NCBI GenBank assembly: GCA_937959315.1
Contig: CALGRC010000057.1
Span: forward strand, 1-17,703
DNA length: 17,703 nt
DNA from: an uncultured Clostridia bacterium
GTDB taxonomy: Bacteria; Bacillota; Clostridia; UMGS1810
Reading direction: 5' to 3'
The notes beneath the pieces were generated by a model. It was given only the letters and a program-made list of their open reading frames with translations. It had not been told where the DNA came from and searched no databases. Position 1 is the stretch's first letter; each line of letters opens with the position of its first letter. The translations under genes were made by a program, and so were the position numbers. Of the stretch, positions 6,929 through 14,693 are shown one piece after another.

Positions 6929-7687
6929 TTATGACAGTTCAATCAAATCTTCCATTGTATAAAATCCCGGCTGTTTTCCAGCCAAAAATTTTGCTGCCCG
7001 AATCGCGCCAACTGCAAAAATTTCCTTGCTCATGGCCGTATGGGAAATGGAAATCAATTCGTCAGTTCCAGCAAACAGCACCTCATGCTCGCCGACAATG
7101 GTGCCGCCACGCACCGAATGAATCCCGATTTCATGCTTATCCCGTTTTTTCCTTACGCAATGGCGGTCATATACATAATCAGCGCCCTCTTTGAGCGACG
7201 ATGTAATCTCATCAGCAATCATCAGCGCCGTCCCGCTTGGCGCGTCAATTTTTTGATTATGATGTTTTTCAATGATTTCAATGTCAAAATTCCCTTCCAA
7301 AATGGACGCGGCTTTTTTCACCAGGCTAACCAAAAGGTTGACGCCCAGCGACATATTTGCCGAACAAAACACCGGCACTTTTTTGGCATGCTCCGCTAAA
7401 CGGGCAATCTGTTCAGTATTGAGCCCTGTAGTAGCAATTACCAGCGGCACCCCCGTTTTTTCACTGTAATCAAGCAAATCCCCCAATGAATCCGGGTTGG
7501 AAAAGTCAATGACGGCATCGGCATGGCCGTCAAACTGCGTCAAATCATTTAACACCGGAAAGGAATTGCGCCGTTCGGTATTCACATCATAACCGCATAC
7601 AATCCGGGCCGATTCATCCTCACTGACCAAACGTGCAATGACCTGCCCCATTTTACCGTTACAACCGCTTAAAATTAAATTTATCAT
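6929..7687 (-). CDS. dapB: 4-hydroxy-tetrahydrodipicolinate reductase
   Basis: 252 residues. It reduces the DapA product with NAD(P)H to tetrahydrodipicolinate in the diaminopimelate/lysine pathway. Seen: the dinucleotide-binding motif GCNGKMG (8-14), the active-site motif EKHHNQKIDAPSGTA (His142-His143, Lys146, DAPSGTA 148-154) and the SVRGG loop. The start is set at the ATG 7687. An in-frame GTG at 7699 would add four residues but lies only one base after the AAGGG site, and family members begin at this M-I-N-L. The gene follows dapA by 18 bases, consistent with co-transcription and similar expression levels. Cytoplasmic, normally a tetramer. Confidence 0.96.
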   Translation of the reverse strand: MINLILSGCNGKMGQVIARLVSEDESARIVCGYDVNTERRNSFPVLNDLTQFDGHADAVIDFSNPDSLGDLLDYSEKTGVPLVIATTGLNTEQIARLAEHAKKVPVFCSANMSLGVNLLVSLVKKAASILEGNFDIEIIEKHHNQKIDAPSGTALMIADEITSSLKEGADYVYDRHCVRKKRDKHEIGIHSVRGGTIVGEHEVLFAGTDELISISHTAMSKEIFAVGAIRAAKFLAGKQPGFYTMEDLIELS

Positions 7688-7705
7688 CCGTTCATACACA
7701 CCCTT

Positions 7706-8599
7706 TTATATGGCTATTAATCCAGCGTCAGCCATTGCCTTTTTCAGCACGGTCAGCCCCTGTTCCCCCATCTCGCACAGCGGCAGCCGCAATCCGCCCA
7801 CCTGCATCCCCATTAAATTCATGGCTGTTTTTACAGGGATAGGGTTGACTTCAGCAAACAGGGCTTTCATCAATGGCAGGAGCGCAAGCTGCATATCCAG
7901 GCTCTTTTGCAGTTCCCCCGCTAAGTACAGCGATACCATATCATGCATCTGGCGGGGTACAATATTGGCAGCTACAGAAATAACGCCCTTAGCACCCACC
8001 GCCAAAAGCGGAACTGTCAAATCATCATTGCCTGAATAAATATCCAAATCATCTCCGCATAGCTGTTTGATTTCCATTGCCTGCACTACATTGCCGCTAG
8101 CCTCTTTTACAGCTGTGATATTGTCAATTTTGGAAAGTTCCAAAAATGTTTCTGGCAATACATTAACGCCAGTCCTGCTCGGGACATTATATAACACCGC
8201 CGGCAGCTTCACACTGCGCGCAATTGCCTCATAGTGGCAAACCAGCCCTTTTTGTGTCGCTTTATTATAATAAGGCGTCACCAAAAGCAACCCGTCTGCC
8301 CCAAGGCGCTCCGCTTCTTTGGAAAGCTCAATACTGTGTGCTGTATCATTGCTGCCAGTGCCCGCAATGACCGGAATGCGTCCGGATACCTTTTCCACCG
8401 TAAACCGGATAACTGCGCAATGTTCATCATCTGGCATAGTTGCCGATTCGCCGGTTGTCCCGCACGAAATAATAGCATCGGTGCCATTTTGAATTTGGAA
8501 CTCAATCAATTCTCCCAGTTTTTCATAGTCTACGCTGTTTTCCTTGGTAAACGGGGTGACAATGGCAACCCCGGAACCTGTGAAAAGCGTCTGTTTCAT
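7706..8599 (-). CDS. dapA: 4-hydroxy-tetrahydrodipicolinate synthase
   Basis: 297 residues, full length. A class I aldolase that condenses pyruvate with aspartate semialdehyde, the committed step to diaminopimelate and lysine. Seen: GTTGES (47-52), which carries the threonine pair of the active site; Tyr137 in YNVPSRTG; and Schiff-base Lys165 in AVKEASG. The GNDDLTVPLLAVGAKGVISV region is also typical. The ATG at 8599 is preceded by AGGAGG nine bases upstream. Second gene of the riboswitch-controlled operon, 31 bases after asd. Bacillus-type enzymes are often insensitive to lysine, so control by the upstream riboswitch would fit. Confidence 0.97.
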   Translation of the reverse strand: MKQTLFTGSGVAIVTPFTKENSVDYEKLGELIEFQIQNGTDAIISCGTTGESATMPDDEHCAVIRFTVEKVSGRIPVIAGTGSNDTAHSIELSKEAERLGADGLLLVTPYYNKATQKGLVCHYEAIARSVKLPAVLYNVPSRTGVNVLPETFLELSKIDNITAVKEASGNVVQAMEIKQLCGDDLDIYSGNDDLTVPLLAVGAKGVISVAANIVPRQMHDMVSLYLAGELQKSLDMQLALLPLMKALFAEVNPIPVKTAMNLMGMQVGGLRLPLCEMGEQGLTVLKKAMADAGLIAI

Positions 8600-8630
8600 G
8601 GCTCTGGCCTCCTACTTATATCCCCAATGA

Positions 8631-9629
8631 TTATTTATTCCAAAATGCGATCAGCTTTTGTGCAATCTGTACCGCGTTGGCTGCAGCGCCCTTCCGGATG
8701 TTATCAGCTACCACCCACAGATTCACACCGTTTTCCACACTTTCGTCACGGCGGATACGACCCACAAATACTTCGTTATGGCCAGTTGCATCAACAGCCA
8801 GCGGATATTTTTCTTTTGCGATATCGTCCACCACAACCAAACCGGGCATTTCTTCCAGATCCTTGCGCAGCTGGGCCAGTTCAAACGGTTTTTCAAATTC
8901 CAAATTGATGGATTCACTGTGGCTGTTAAACACAGGCACCCGCACAGCGGTAGCTGTAATACGGATATTGTCATCGTGTAAAATCTTGCGGGTTTCATTG
9001 ACCATTTTCATTTCTTCTTTTGTATAGCCATTTTCGCAGAAAACATCAATTTGGGGCAGGCAATTGTTGGCAATCGGATGATTAAATTTCTTGGGCGCTT
9101 CCCCTTTGAGCCCATTTTCCAAATCCCGGTAACCGCCCATGCCTGCACCCGAAACTGCCTGATACGTGGAATACACGATGCGCTTGATCCCATATTTATC
9201 GTGCAGCGGCTTTAACGGCACCATAGCTTGAATGGTAGAACAATTCGGATTGGCTATGATCCCCTTGTTCCACTCGATATCCTCCGGGTTAACTTCCGGT
9301 ACCACCAGCGGCACATTTGGGTCCATGCGCCATGCGCTGGAATTGTCGATCACCACACACCCTTTTTCCGCTGCAATCGGCGCATATTTTTCACTGGTAG
9401 AGCCCCCCGCAGAAAACAGCGCAATATCAATGCCGCGGTCAAACGAATGCTCGTTTAATTCCTCAATTTCATATTCCCTGCCCATAAACTGGATTTTCTG
9501 CCCTGCCGAACGTGCAGAAGCAAACAAATAATATTCCTCTACCGGCAAGTTTTCCTCTTCCAAAACCTTTAAAAATGTCCGTCCAACCATTCCTGTCGCA
9601 CCAACAACGGCTACTTTATACTTCTTCAC
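8631..9629 (-). CDS. asd: Aspartate-semialdehyde dehydrogenase
   Basis: 332 residues. It reduces aspartyl phosphate to aspartate semialdehyde with NADPH, at the branch point to lysine, threonine and methionine. Seen: an N-terminal nucleotide-binding GATGMVG (10-16), the catalytic cysteine Cys130 in ANPNCSTIQ, the SGAGMGG loop and the His-containing SHSES motif. Translation starts at a GTG (9629), placed eight bases after GGGGAGG. First gene of the operon asd-dapA-dapB-ACT, directly behind the lysine riboswitch and its terminator. Aspartokinase, which makes its substrate, is not in the window. Confidence 0.97.
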   Translation of the reverse strand: MKKYKVAVVGATGMVGRTFLKVLEEENLPVEEYYLFASARSAGQKIQFMGREYEIEELNEHSFDRGIDIALFSAGGSTSEKYAPIAAEKGCVVIDNSSAWRMDPNVPLVVPEVNPEDIEWNKGIIANPNCSTIQAMVPLKPLHDKYGIKRIVYSTYQAVSGAGMGGYRDLENGLKGEAPKKFNHPIANNCLPQIDVFCENGYTKEEMKMVNETRKILHDDNIRITATAVRVPVFNSHSESINLEFEKPFELAQLRKDLEEMPGLVVVDDIAKEKYPLAVDATGHNEVFVGRIRRDESVENGVNLWVVADNIRKGAAANAVQIAQKLIAFWNK

Positions 9630-9666
9630 CTTTTAAACCTCCCCTGAATTTCCGACCGCAGGATAC

Positions 9667-9702
9667 AAAAAAAGCCGGCCAGAAGGCACGGCAGCACGGC
9701 TT
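9667..9702 (-). terminator. Riboswitch-controlled terminator ahead of asd
   Basis: On the minus-strand RNA, AAGCCG (9702-9697) pairs with CGGCTT (9677-9672), extended by an inner GCC/GGC pairing with a bulge, and is followed by a run of seven U. An alternative pairing of GGCATGGC (9713-9706) with GCCGTGCT (9700-9693) would use up the 5' arm, so terminator and antiterminator exclude each other. This is the expected expression platform of a transcriptional lysine riboswitch. Confidence 0.8.
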
Positions 9703-9713
9703 ACAGCCATGCC

Positions 9714-9885
9714 AGATAGCCCTCCGCTTATCACAGCGACAGTTGCGCCGCTCTTCGCGTACGCCCCCAGATTCCGCACAGTTAAGAAGGAATGCAGAAC
9801 CTTCGGCAAGCTCCCCTTTTCCTACGCATCACAAAACCCTTCCGTTTTCCGCGCCGGTACTCATGAAACCTGCACCTCTATCCAA
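9714..9885 (-). promoter_or_regulatory. Lysine riboswitch (L-box) aptamer
   Basis: The minus-strand leader carries the conserved blocks of the lysine aptamer in order: GGATAGAGGTGC at the 5' end, GAGTA, GGGGAGCTTGCCGAAG, CTGGGGGC, ACTGTCGCTGTGA and a closing GGAGGGCTATCT. P1 is formed by GATAG (9882-9878) with CTATC (9719-9715). The blocks match the Bacillus lysC L-box leader as known from the literature. Lysine binding should stabilise the aptamer and favour the terminator at 9667-9702, lowering asd-dapA-dapB-ACT transcription. Ends are approximate. Confidence 0.93.
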
Positions 9886-9905
9886 ATGCGATTGAATTTA
9901 CCTGT

Positions 9906-9934
9906 ATCATACCACGCAGCCCGGCAGAAGTCAA
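9906..9934 (-). promoter_or_regulatory. Promoter of the lysine-riboswitch operon
   Basis: Minus strand: TTGACT (9934-9929), a 17-base spacer and TATGAT (9911-9906). Transcription would begin near 9899, about 15 bases before the riboswitch, as expected for a leader RNA. Confidence 0.82.
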
Positions 9935-9999
9935 GGCGCATAATATAAAAATGTTATAAAGATTCCAGGCACCCGCCATGAAAAATTTACAAAAACCAC

Positions 10000-10028
10000 T
10001 TGACGGGGCGGCATTTGTGCCGTATCCT
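10000..10028 (+). promoter_or_regulatory. Promoter for the SpoIID-like/queA unit
   Basis: Plus strand: TTGACG (10000-10005), a 17-base spacer and TATCCT (10023-10028). The spacer holds a small CGGCA/TGCCG inverted repeat (10009-10013 and 10018-10022). It diverges from the lysine promoter. The good -35 suggests vegetative sigma-A use rather than the sporulation sigma-E control known for true spoIID. The 9630-10070 interval holds the riboswitch, the two promoters and no further gene that I can see. Confidence 0.55.
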
Positions 10029-10070
10029 ATAAGATAATGACACATTTTACAAAAGAGAAGGTGAGTTTTC

Positions 10071-11417
10071 ATGAAAAAGCGCTATGTAGCAGCCGTTGTA
10101 TTCTTGTTTGCCCTGCTGTTGTCATCTTATGCATTTGCCGCCGATTCTGACACCATCAAAATTGGATTGTTTTATTCTTCCACGGCAAAAGATTCCGTCA
10201 CCCTTGCCTGCGACAACGGTTTTACCATTGGCTACGAGCAAGGGTTTACAACCGGGTACGACAGTAACTTTACGGTACTGCAAGAAACAGATTTGACGGC
10301 GCTGACTATCAAAAAAAATGGCGATACTGGTGTAGAAGCCGAGGGAATACTCATTTTTGATGAACCGGGCAGTTTCCTCACCGTCTATCCACGCAGCGGC
10401 AACCTGTTTCTGGACGGTACGGAATACCGCGGCGGTATCCAGTTTAAACGGCAGGATACCGGCGATATGACAGTTATAAACATTGTCAATATAGAAGAAT
10501 ATTTATACAGCGTGATCGGCCAGGAAATGAGCCCGAGCTGGAATATTGAGGCACTCAAAGCACAGGCTGTATGCGCGCGCGGCTTTGCCGCCAGCAACCG
10601 TGCTAAATTTGCCTCGTATGGGTTCCATTTGACCAACGATACCAACAGCCAGGTTTATTTGGGCGTGGCATCTGAAACCGACAGCACCCGCCAAGCAGTG
10701 GATGAAACCCAGGGTATTGTACTCACCTACAATGGGCAGATTGCCGAAACCCTCTATTTTGCATCCAGCGGCGGCGCCACAGCAAATTCTGCCCACGTAT
10801 GGGGCAATGAAGTCCCTTATTTGACCGGTGTGGTTGACCCCTATGAAAACCCGGAGGAAGCCACCCGCTACAATTGGACAGTTTCCATAACTGCCGCAGA
10901 AATCAAAGAAATTCTGGCAAACCGCGGGGTAGACATTGGTGATATCCAGTCGGTGCAGGCGGTAAGTACCGACAGCCTTGGTTATGTAACGGAATTAAAA
11001 TTTACCGGAACCGGCGGCGACTATACCGTTACAAATAGCAACTGCCGTGATATATTCGGCGGGAAAATCTACAGCCAGCGCTACGCTGTTACAGGCGGCG
11101 GCGAGATTCAAAATCCTGAACTGTCCGTCCTATCTTCTGCCGGGCAAACCATCCTGTCCGCTTTCCGCCTATTTTTGACTGGCGGCAGCCCAGCGCAGTT
11201 CCCGCTGGTTGTCCAGGGGGCGCAGGACACCGCCGCCTATGCACAGACGGCAGCGGCCGGCGACGGCAGTTTCCTGTTTACCGGCCACGGATGGGGCCAC
11301 GGCGTCGGCATGAGCCAGTGGGGGGCCAAAGCTATGGCAGACCAAGGTTTTTCCTATGACAGCATCCTATCATTTTACTATCCCGGAACCCAATTAAAGG
11401 AGCGTTCATCCCTTTGA
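10071..11417 (+). CDS. Secreted SpoIID/LytB-domain protein (peptidoglycan lytic transglycosylase-like)
   Basis: 448 residues. A Sec signal peptide (1-23, ending YAFA) leads into a SpoIID/LytB domain. Members of the family cleave denuded glycan strands. The catalytic glutamate is Glu152 in IGQEMSPSW, followed by ALKAQAVCARGFAASN and ASSGGATANSAHVWG. The C-terminal signature TGHGWGHGVGMSQWGAKA (about 404-421) is intact. A low-complexity insert of about 50 residues (roughly 345-400) separates the core from that signature. Without a membrane anchor it may act in the wall or be released; true SpoIID is anchored and works in engulfment. Its stop codon overlaps the start of queA, so the two are translated from one message. 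Confidence 0.9.
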   Translation: MKKRYVAAVVFLFALLLSSYAFAADSDTIKIGLFYSSTAKDSVTLACDNGFTIGYEQGFTTGYDSNFTVLQETDLTALTIKKNGDTGVEAEGILIFDEPGSFLTVYPRSGNLFLDGTEYRGGIQFKRQDTGDMTVINIVNIEEYLYSVIGQEMSPSWNIEALKAQAVCARGFAASNRAKFASYGFHLTNDTNSQVYLGVASETDSTRQAVDETQGIVLTYNGQIAETLYFASSGGATANSAHVWGNEVPYLTGVVDPYENPEEATRYNWTVSITAAEIKEILANRGVDIGDIQSVQAVSTDSLGYVTELKFTGTGGDYTVTNSNCRDIFGGKIYSQRYAVTGGGEIQNPELSVLSSAGQTILSAFRLFLTGGSPAQFPLVVQGAQDTAAYAQTAAAGDGSFLFTGHGWGHGVGMSQWGAKAMADQGFSYDSILSFYYPGTQLKERSSL

Positions 11418-12442
11418 AAACTTCAGAATTTACATATGATTTGCCGCCGGAGCTTATAGCGCAGCATCCGCTGCCCGACCGCTCTGCTTCACGGCTGCTA
11501 TGCTTAAATAAGGCTTCCGGCGCCATTGAGCACCGGCATTTTACAGATATCACAGAATACATAAAGCCCGGCGACTGCCTGGTTTTAAACGATACACGCG
11601 TCTTACCCGCCCGTTTGTATGGCCAAAAGGAAAATACCGGCGGAAAAATTGAATTTTTATTGCTCAACCGCATAAGCCGCGACGAATGGGAAGTCATTTT
11701 AAAGCCTGGCCGCAAGGCAAAGCCGGGTGCGCGGTTTACCTTTGGCGGCGGCAAGCTGACAGCTGAAATCCTGCGCACCGTCAACGACGGCAACCGCATT
11801 GTCCGTTTTTTCTATAGCGGCCTGTTTGAACATGTGCTGGATGAACTGGGCGAAATGCCGCTGCCCCATTACATCACGGAACCTTTACAGGATAAAGAGC
11901 GCTACCAGACCGTTTATTCCAAACACAACGGTTCTGCCGCCGCGCCAACCGCCGGGCTGCATTTTACAAAAGAATTGCTTGCGCAGCTAGAGCAAAAGGG
12001 CGTATCGCTGGCCTATGTCACCCTGCATGTGGGCTTGGGCACCTTCCGGCCTGTCAAAGTAGATGACGTGGAAAACCATAAAATGCACTCAGAATTTTAT
12101 GTGGTAGATCAAAAGGCCGCAGACGTCATCAACCATGCCCGTGCAAATGGCGGCCGCATCATTGCAGTTGGTACCACCTCTACCCGGGTACTGGAAACCG
12201 CAGCAGATAAAAACGGCATTGTAACAGCAGGCAGCGGCTGGACAGATATCTTTATCTATCCGCCCTATCAATTTAAAGCGGTCGATGCGCTCATTACCAA
12301 TTTCCATCTGCCAGAATCCACCCTGCTGATGCTGGTCAGTGCGCTGGCGGGAAAAGAATATATGATGAACGCATATGACCAGGCAGTAAAAGAACGGTAC
12401 CGTTTTTTCAGTTTCGGCGACGCCATGTTTATTTACGAATAA
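11414..12442 (+). CDS. queA: tRNA preQ1(34) S-adenosylmethionine ribosyltransferase-isomerase
   Basis: 342 residues. It transfers the ribosyl part of SAM to preQ1 at tRNA position 34, giving epoxyqueuosine. The family pattern is clear throughout: YDLPPELIAQHPL at the start, VLNDTRVLPARLYG, HYITEPLQDKERYQTVYSK, the strongly conserved AAPTAGLHFT, HVGLGTFRPV and TNFHLPESTLLMLVSA. Translation starts with TTG at 11414, overlapping the TGA of the SpoIID-like gene by four bases; AAAGGAG lies about 11 bases upstream. This arrangement implies translational coupling. The downstream tgt supplies the preceding step of the pathway, with a YbaK-type gene between them. Confidence 0.97.
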   Translation: MKTSEFTYDLPPELIAQHPLPDRSASRLLCLNKASGAIEHRHFTDITEYIKPGDCLVLNDTRVLPARLYGQKENTGGKIEFLLLNRISRDEWEVILKPGRKAKPGARFTFGGGKLTAEILRTVNDGNRIVRFFYSGLFEHVLDELGEMPLPHYITEPLQDKERYQTVYSKHNGSAAAPTAGLHFTKELLAQLEQKGVSLAYVTLHVGLGTFRPVKVDDVENHKMHSEFYVVDQKAADVINHARANGGRIIAVGTTSTRVLETAADKNGIVTAGSGWTDIFIYPPYQFKAVDALITNFHLPESTLLMLVSALAGKEYMMNAYDQAVKERYRFFSFGDAMFIYE

Positions 12443-12465
12443 CATCAAATGAGGAGGTGCCCGCA

Positions 12466-12948
12466 ATGGCAATGGAACCCGTACGGGAATATTTCAAATC
12501 CTTAGGCATCGACGGCCGCATACAGGAATTTCCAGTATCCAGCGCAACCGTAGAATTGGCCGCACAGGCGCTGCAATGCCAACCCTGCCGTATCGCTAAA
12601 ACGTTAGCCTTCCAGGTTGACTGCGCCCCCATTTTAATTGTTGCAGCCGGGGACGCCAAAATCGATAATCCAAAATACAAAACGCGGTTCGGTACAAAAG
12701 CCAAAATGCTCACGCCCGAAGAAACCGAACGGCAAATTGGCCATGCGGTAGGAGGGGTGTGCCCCTTTGGTATAAAACCTGGTATTCCAGTCTTTTTGGA
12801 TGTGTCTCTCAAACGGTTTGATACAGTTTTCCCGGCATGCGGCAGCAGCAACAGCGCAATCGAATTAACCGTCCCGGAGTTGGAACAATATACTGCATTT
12901 ACTGCTTGGGTTGATGTTTGCAAAAACTGGAGGGAACCCGCAGAATAA
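12466..12948 (+). CDS. YbaK/ProX-type aminoacyl-tRNA deacylase
   Basis: 160 residues from the ATG at 12466, which has GAGGAGG eight bases upstream. A GTG at 12457 is in frame but overlaps that ribosome binding site, so it is rejected. Residues 20-155 form a YbaK/ProRS-INS-like domain: Lys45 in CRIAKTLAF is the conserved functional lysine, followed by VGGVCPFGIKPGIPVF and ACGSSNSAIELT. Family members remove wrongly attached amino acids from tRNA (Cys or Ala on tRNA-Pro, or related pairs). The exact substrate cannot be read from the sequence. It lies between queA and tgt, so it is probably co-transcribed with tRNA-modification genes, with no known mechanistic link. Confidence 0.9.
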   Translation: MAMEPVREYFKSLGIDGRIQEFPVSSATVELAAQALQCQPCRIAKTLAFQVDCAPILIVAAGDAKIDNPKYKTRFGTKAKMLTPEETERQIGHAVGGVCPFGIKPGIPVFLDVSLKRFDTVFPACGSSNSAIELTVPELEQYTAFTAWVDVCKNWREPAE

Positions 12949-13000
12949 TGGAAATGTCTTTTGTATCATATCATCCGTAGCTTGAAAAAGGAGTTATTTC

Positions 13001-14131
13001 ATGTTTACACTGCATTGCACCGACGGAAAGGCCCGGCGCGGCACTTTCTCCACTGTCCACGGCGATATCCAGACGCCGGTTTTTATGAATGTAGGTACGC
13101 TTGCCGCCATCAAAGGCGCAGTATCCACCATGGATTTAAACGACGTAGGGTGCCAGGTGGAACTTTCTAATACCTACCACCTGCATTTACGGCCAGGCGA
13201 TAAGATTATCAAAGACTTAGGCGGGCTGCATAAATTTATGAACTGGCAAAAGCCAATCCTTACCGACAGCGGCGGATTCCAGGTGTTTTCCCTCGCCTCT
13301 TTGCGTAAAATCAAAGAAGAGGGCGTTTATTTTGCTTCCCATATCGACGGCCGGCGTATCTTTATGGGGCCGGAAGAAAGCATGCAAATCCAGTCGAACC
13401 TGGCCTCTACCATTGCAATGGCCTTTGATGAATGCGTTGCGCTGCCGGCCAAATATGATTACGCTAAAAAATCCAGTGAACGCACCATCCGTTGGCTGGA
13501 ACGCTGCAAAGCGGAGATGGCACGGCTAAATGCACAGGCAGATACCATCAACCAACATCAATTGCTATTTGGTATCAACCAAGGGGCGACCTTTGAGGAT
13601 TTGCGTATCCAAAATATGGACACCATTGCCAAACTGGATTTGGACGGTTATGCCATCGGCGGGCTGGCGGTAGGCGAATCACACGAGGAAATGTATCATA
13701 TCCTAGATATTGTCGTCCCGCACGCGCCGGCGGACAAGCCGCGCTATCTCATGGGTGTTGGCACACCTATCAATATTTTGGAAGCCGTTGACCGCGGCGT
13801 GGACTTTTTTGATTGCGTAATTGCAAGCCGAAACGCGCGCCATGCGAACCTGTATACCGAAAACGGCTACATGAACCTGCTCAATAAAAAATATGAACGT
13901 GATTTATCCCCTATTGACCCTCAATGCCAGTGCCCCGCCTGCAAAAACTACTCGCGCGCCTATATCCGCCATCTATTCAAAGCGCGCGAACTGCTGGGTA
14001 TGCGGCTGTGTGTGCTGCACAACCTGTATTTTTATAACCGCTTGATGGCAAACATCCGTGCAGCCATTGAAGGAGGATATTTCCAGGCATTCAAAACACA
14101 GAAAATCCAAGCTTATGCAAGACGCCTGTAA
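13001..14131 (+). CDS. tgt: tRNA-guanine(34) transglycosylase (bacterial Tgt)
   Basis: 376 residues, full length. It exchanges guanine 34 of GUN-anticodon tRNAs for preQ1. Seen: Asp89 in LTDSGGFQVFSL, GINQGA, GGLAVGE, RYLMGVGTP, the nucleophile Asp271 in FFDCV, and the zinc site Cys309, Cys311, Cys314 and His340 (CQCPACKNYSRAYIRHL ... LHN). The loop after the nucleophile reads CVIASRNARHA where the Proteobacterial form is CVMPTRNARNG; the arginines are kept, so activity is expected. AAAGGAG precedes the ATG. The 52-base gap after the YbaK gene shows no clear promoter, so it is probably read from upstream; no strong terminator follows it. Confidence 0.97.
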   Translation: MFTLHCTDGKARRGTFSTVHGDIQTPVFMNVGTLAAIKGAVSTMDLNDVGCQVELSNTYHLHLRPGDKIIKDLGGLHKFMNWQKPILTDSGGFQVFSLASLRKIKEEGVYFASHIDGRRIFMGPEESMQIQSNLASTIAMAFDECVALPAKYDYAKKSSERTIRWLERCKAEMARLNAQADTINQHQLLFGINQGATFEDLRIQNMDTIAKLDLDGYAIGGLAVGESHEEMYHILDIVVPHAPADKPRYLMGVGTPINILEAVDRGVDFFDCVIASRNARHANLYTENGYMNLLNKKYERDLSPIDPQCQCPACKNYSRAYIRHLFKARELLGMRLCVLHNLYFYNRLMANIRAAIEGGYFQAFKTQKIQAYARRL

Positions 14132-14168
14132 TAAGTGTAAAAAACACAGAAAGATTTTTCAAAATCCC

Positions 14169-14197
14169 TTGCAAAATGTTTCTAAAACAGGTATAAT
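14169..14197 (+). promoter_or_regulatory. Strong promoter for the yajC-SCIFF unit
   Basis: TTGCAA (14169-14174), a 17-base spacer and a perfect TATAAT (14192-14197). Transcription would begin near 14204, ahead of a palindrome and the yajC ribosome binding site. Confidence 0.8.
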
Positions 14198-14212
14198 ACT
14201 TCCCATATGGAA

Positions 14213-14240
14213 TGATTGGCCAATCAAGGCAGCCAATCAA
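14213..14240 (+). promoter_or_regulatory. Palindrome and direct repeat just after the yajC promoter
   Basis: TGATTGGCCAATCA (14213-14226) is a perfect 14-base palindrome. GCCAATCAA occurs at 14219-14227 and again at 14232-14240, a 13-base step. It sits about 10 bases after the predicted start site, where a repressor site or an RNA hairpin would act. No regulator is identified. Confidence 0.45.
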
Positions 14241-14270
14241 TAGGAAAACAGATTTTTAGGAGGTAGTTAC

Positions 14271-14621
14271 ATGAATCTATTTGTCATGACCGCATTTGCC
14301 GAAGGCGAAGCTGCAGCCGCCGGCGCGGCTGCGGCAGGACCGGCAGGGATGCTGGGGACATTGCTGCTCCCCATTTTGATGATTGTCATTTTGTATTTTA
14401 TCCTTATCCGCCCGCAGCGCAAACGGGATAAGCTCACCAAAGAAATGCTGGCAGGGCTGGTAGTTGGTGATAAAATTATCACCATCGGCGGTATTTATGG
14501 CAAAATCACCGGTATCAAAGACGACACACTTATCCTCGAAGTCGGCAACGGCGCTGAAAAATCGGTACTTAAGATTGGCCGCTGGGCTGTGCGCGAAGTG
14601 GAAAAACCGGCTGAGGCATAA
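14271..14621 (+). CDS. yajC: Sec translocase accessory subunit YajC
   Basis: 116 residues. A short N-terminal Ala/Gly-rich segment (EGEAAAAGAAAAGPAG, about 11-26) precedes one membrane helix (about 28-46, LGTLLLPILMIVILYFILI). The family signature IRPQRKRDK and a soluble beta domain (LVVGDKIITIGGIYGKITGIKDD) follow. YajC joins SecDF and YidC at the translocon. AGGAGG precedes the ATG. secD/secF, often next in other bacteria, are absent; the next genes are those of the SCIFF cluster, as in many Clostridia. The alanine-rich leader is unusually long but matches clostridial YajC style. Confidence 0.95.
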   Translation: MNLFVMTAFAEGEAAAAGAAAAGPAGMLGTLLLPILMIVILYFILIRPQRKRDKLTKEMLAGLVVGDKIITIGGIYGKITGIKDDTLILEVGNGAEKSVLKIGRWAVREVEKPAEA

Positions 14622-14634
14622 AGAAACAGGCATG

Positions 14635-14689
14635 ATTTCCTCTGCTTCCGAATAGCAATGTACTAATATCAAAGCTGTTCGGAGGGGAT
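14635..14689 (+). promoter_or_regulatory. Hairpin covering the ribosome binding site of the TIGR04086 gene
   Basis: CCGAATAGC (14648-14656) pairs with GCTGTTCGG (14674-14682), nine pairs including one U.G. The flanking ATTTCCT (14635-14641) can pair with AGGGGAT (14683-14689), including two wobbles. The second arm contains the Shine-Dalgarno GGAGGGG. It may limit translation of the following gene; a weak terminator (followed by TTTTT) is the alternative. Confidence 0.4.
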
Positions 14690-14693
14690 TTTT

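Noticed and set aside
14132..14160. GTGT/ACAC hairpin after tgt as a terminator.
   Set aside because: Only four pairs; too weak, so read-through from tgt into yajC remains possible.
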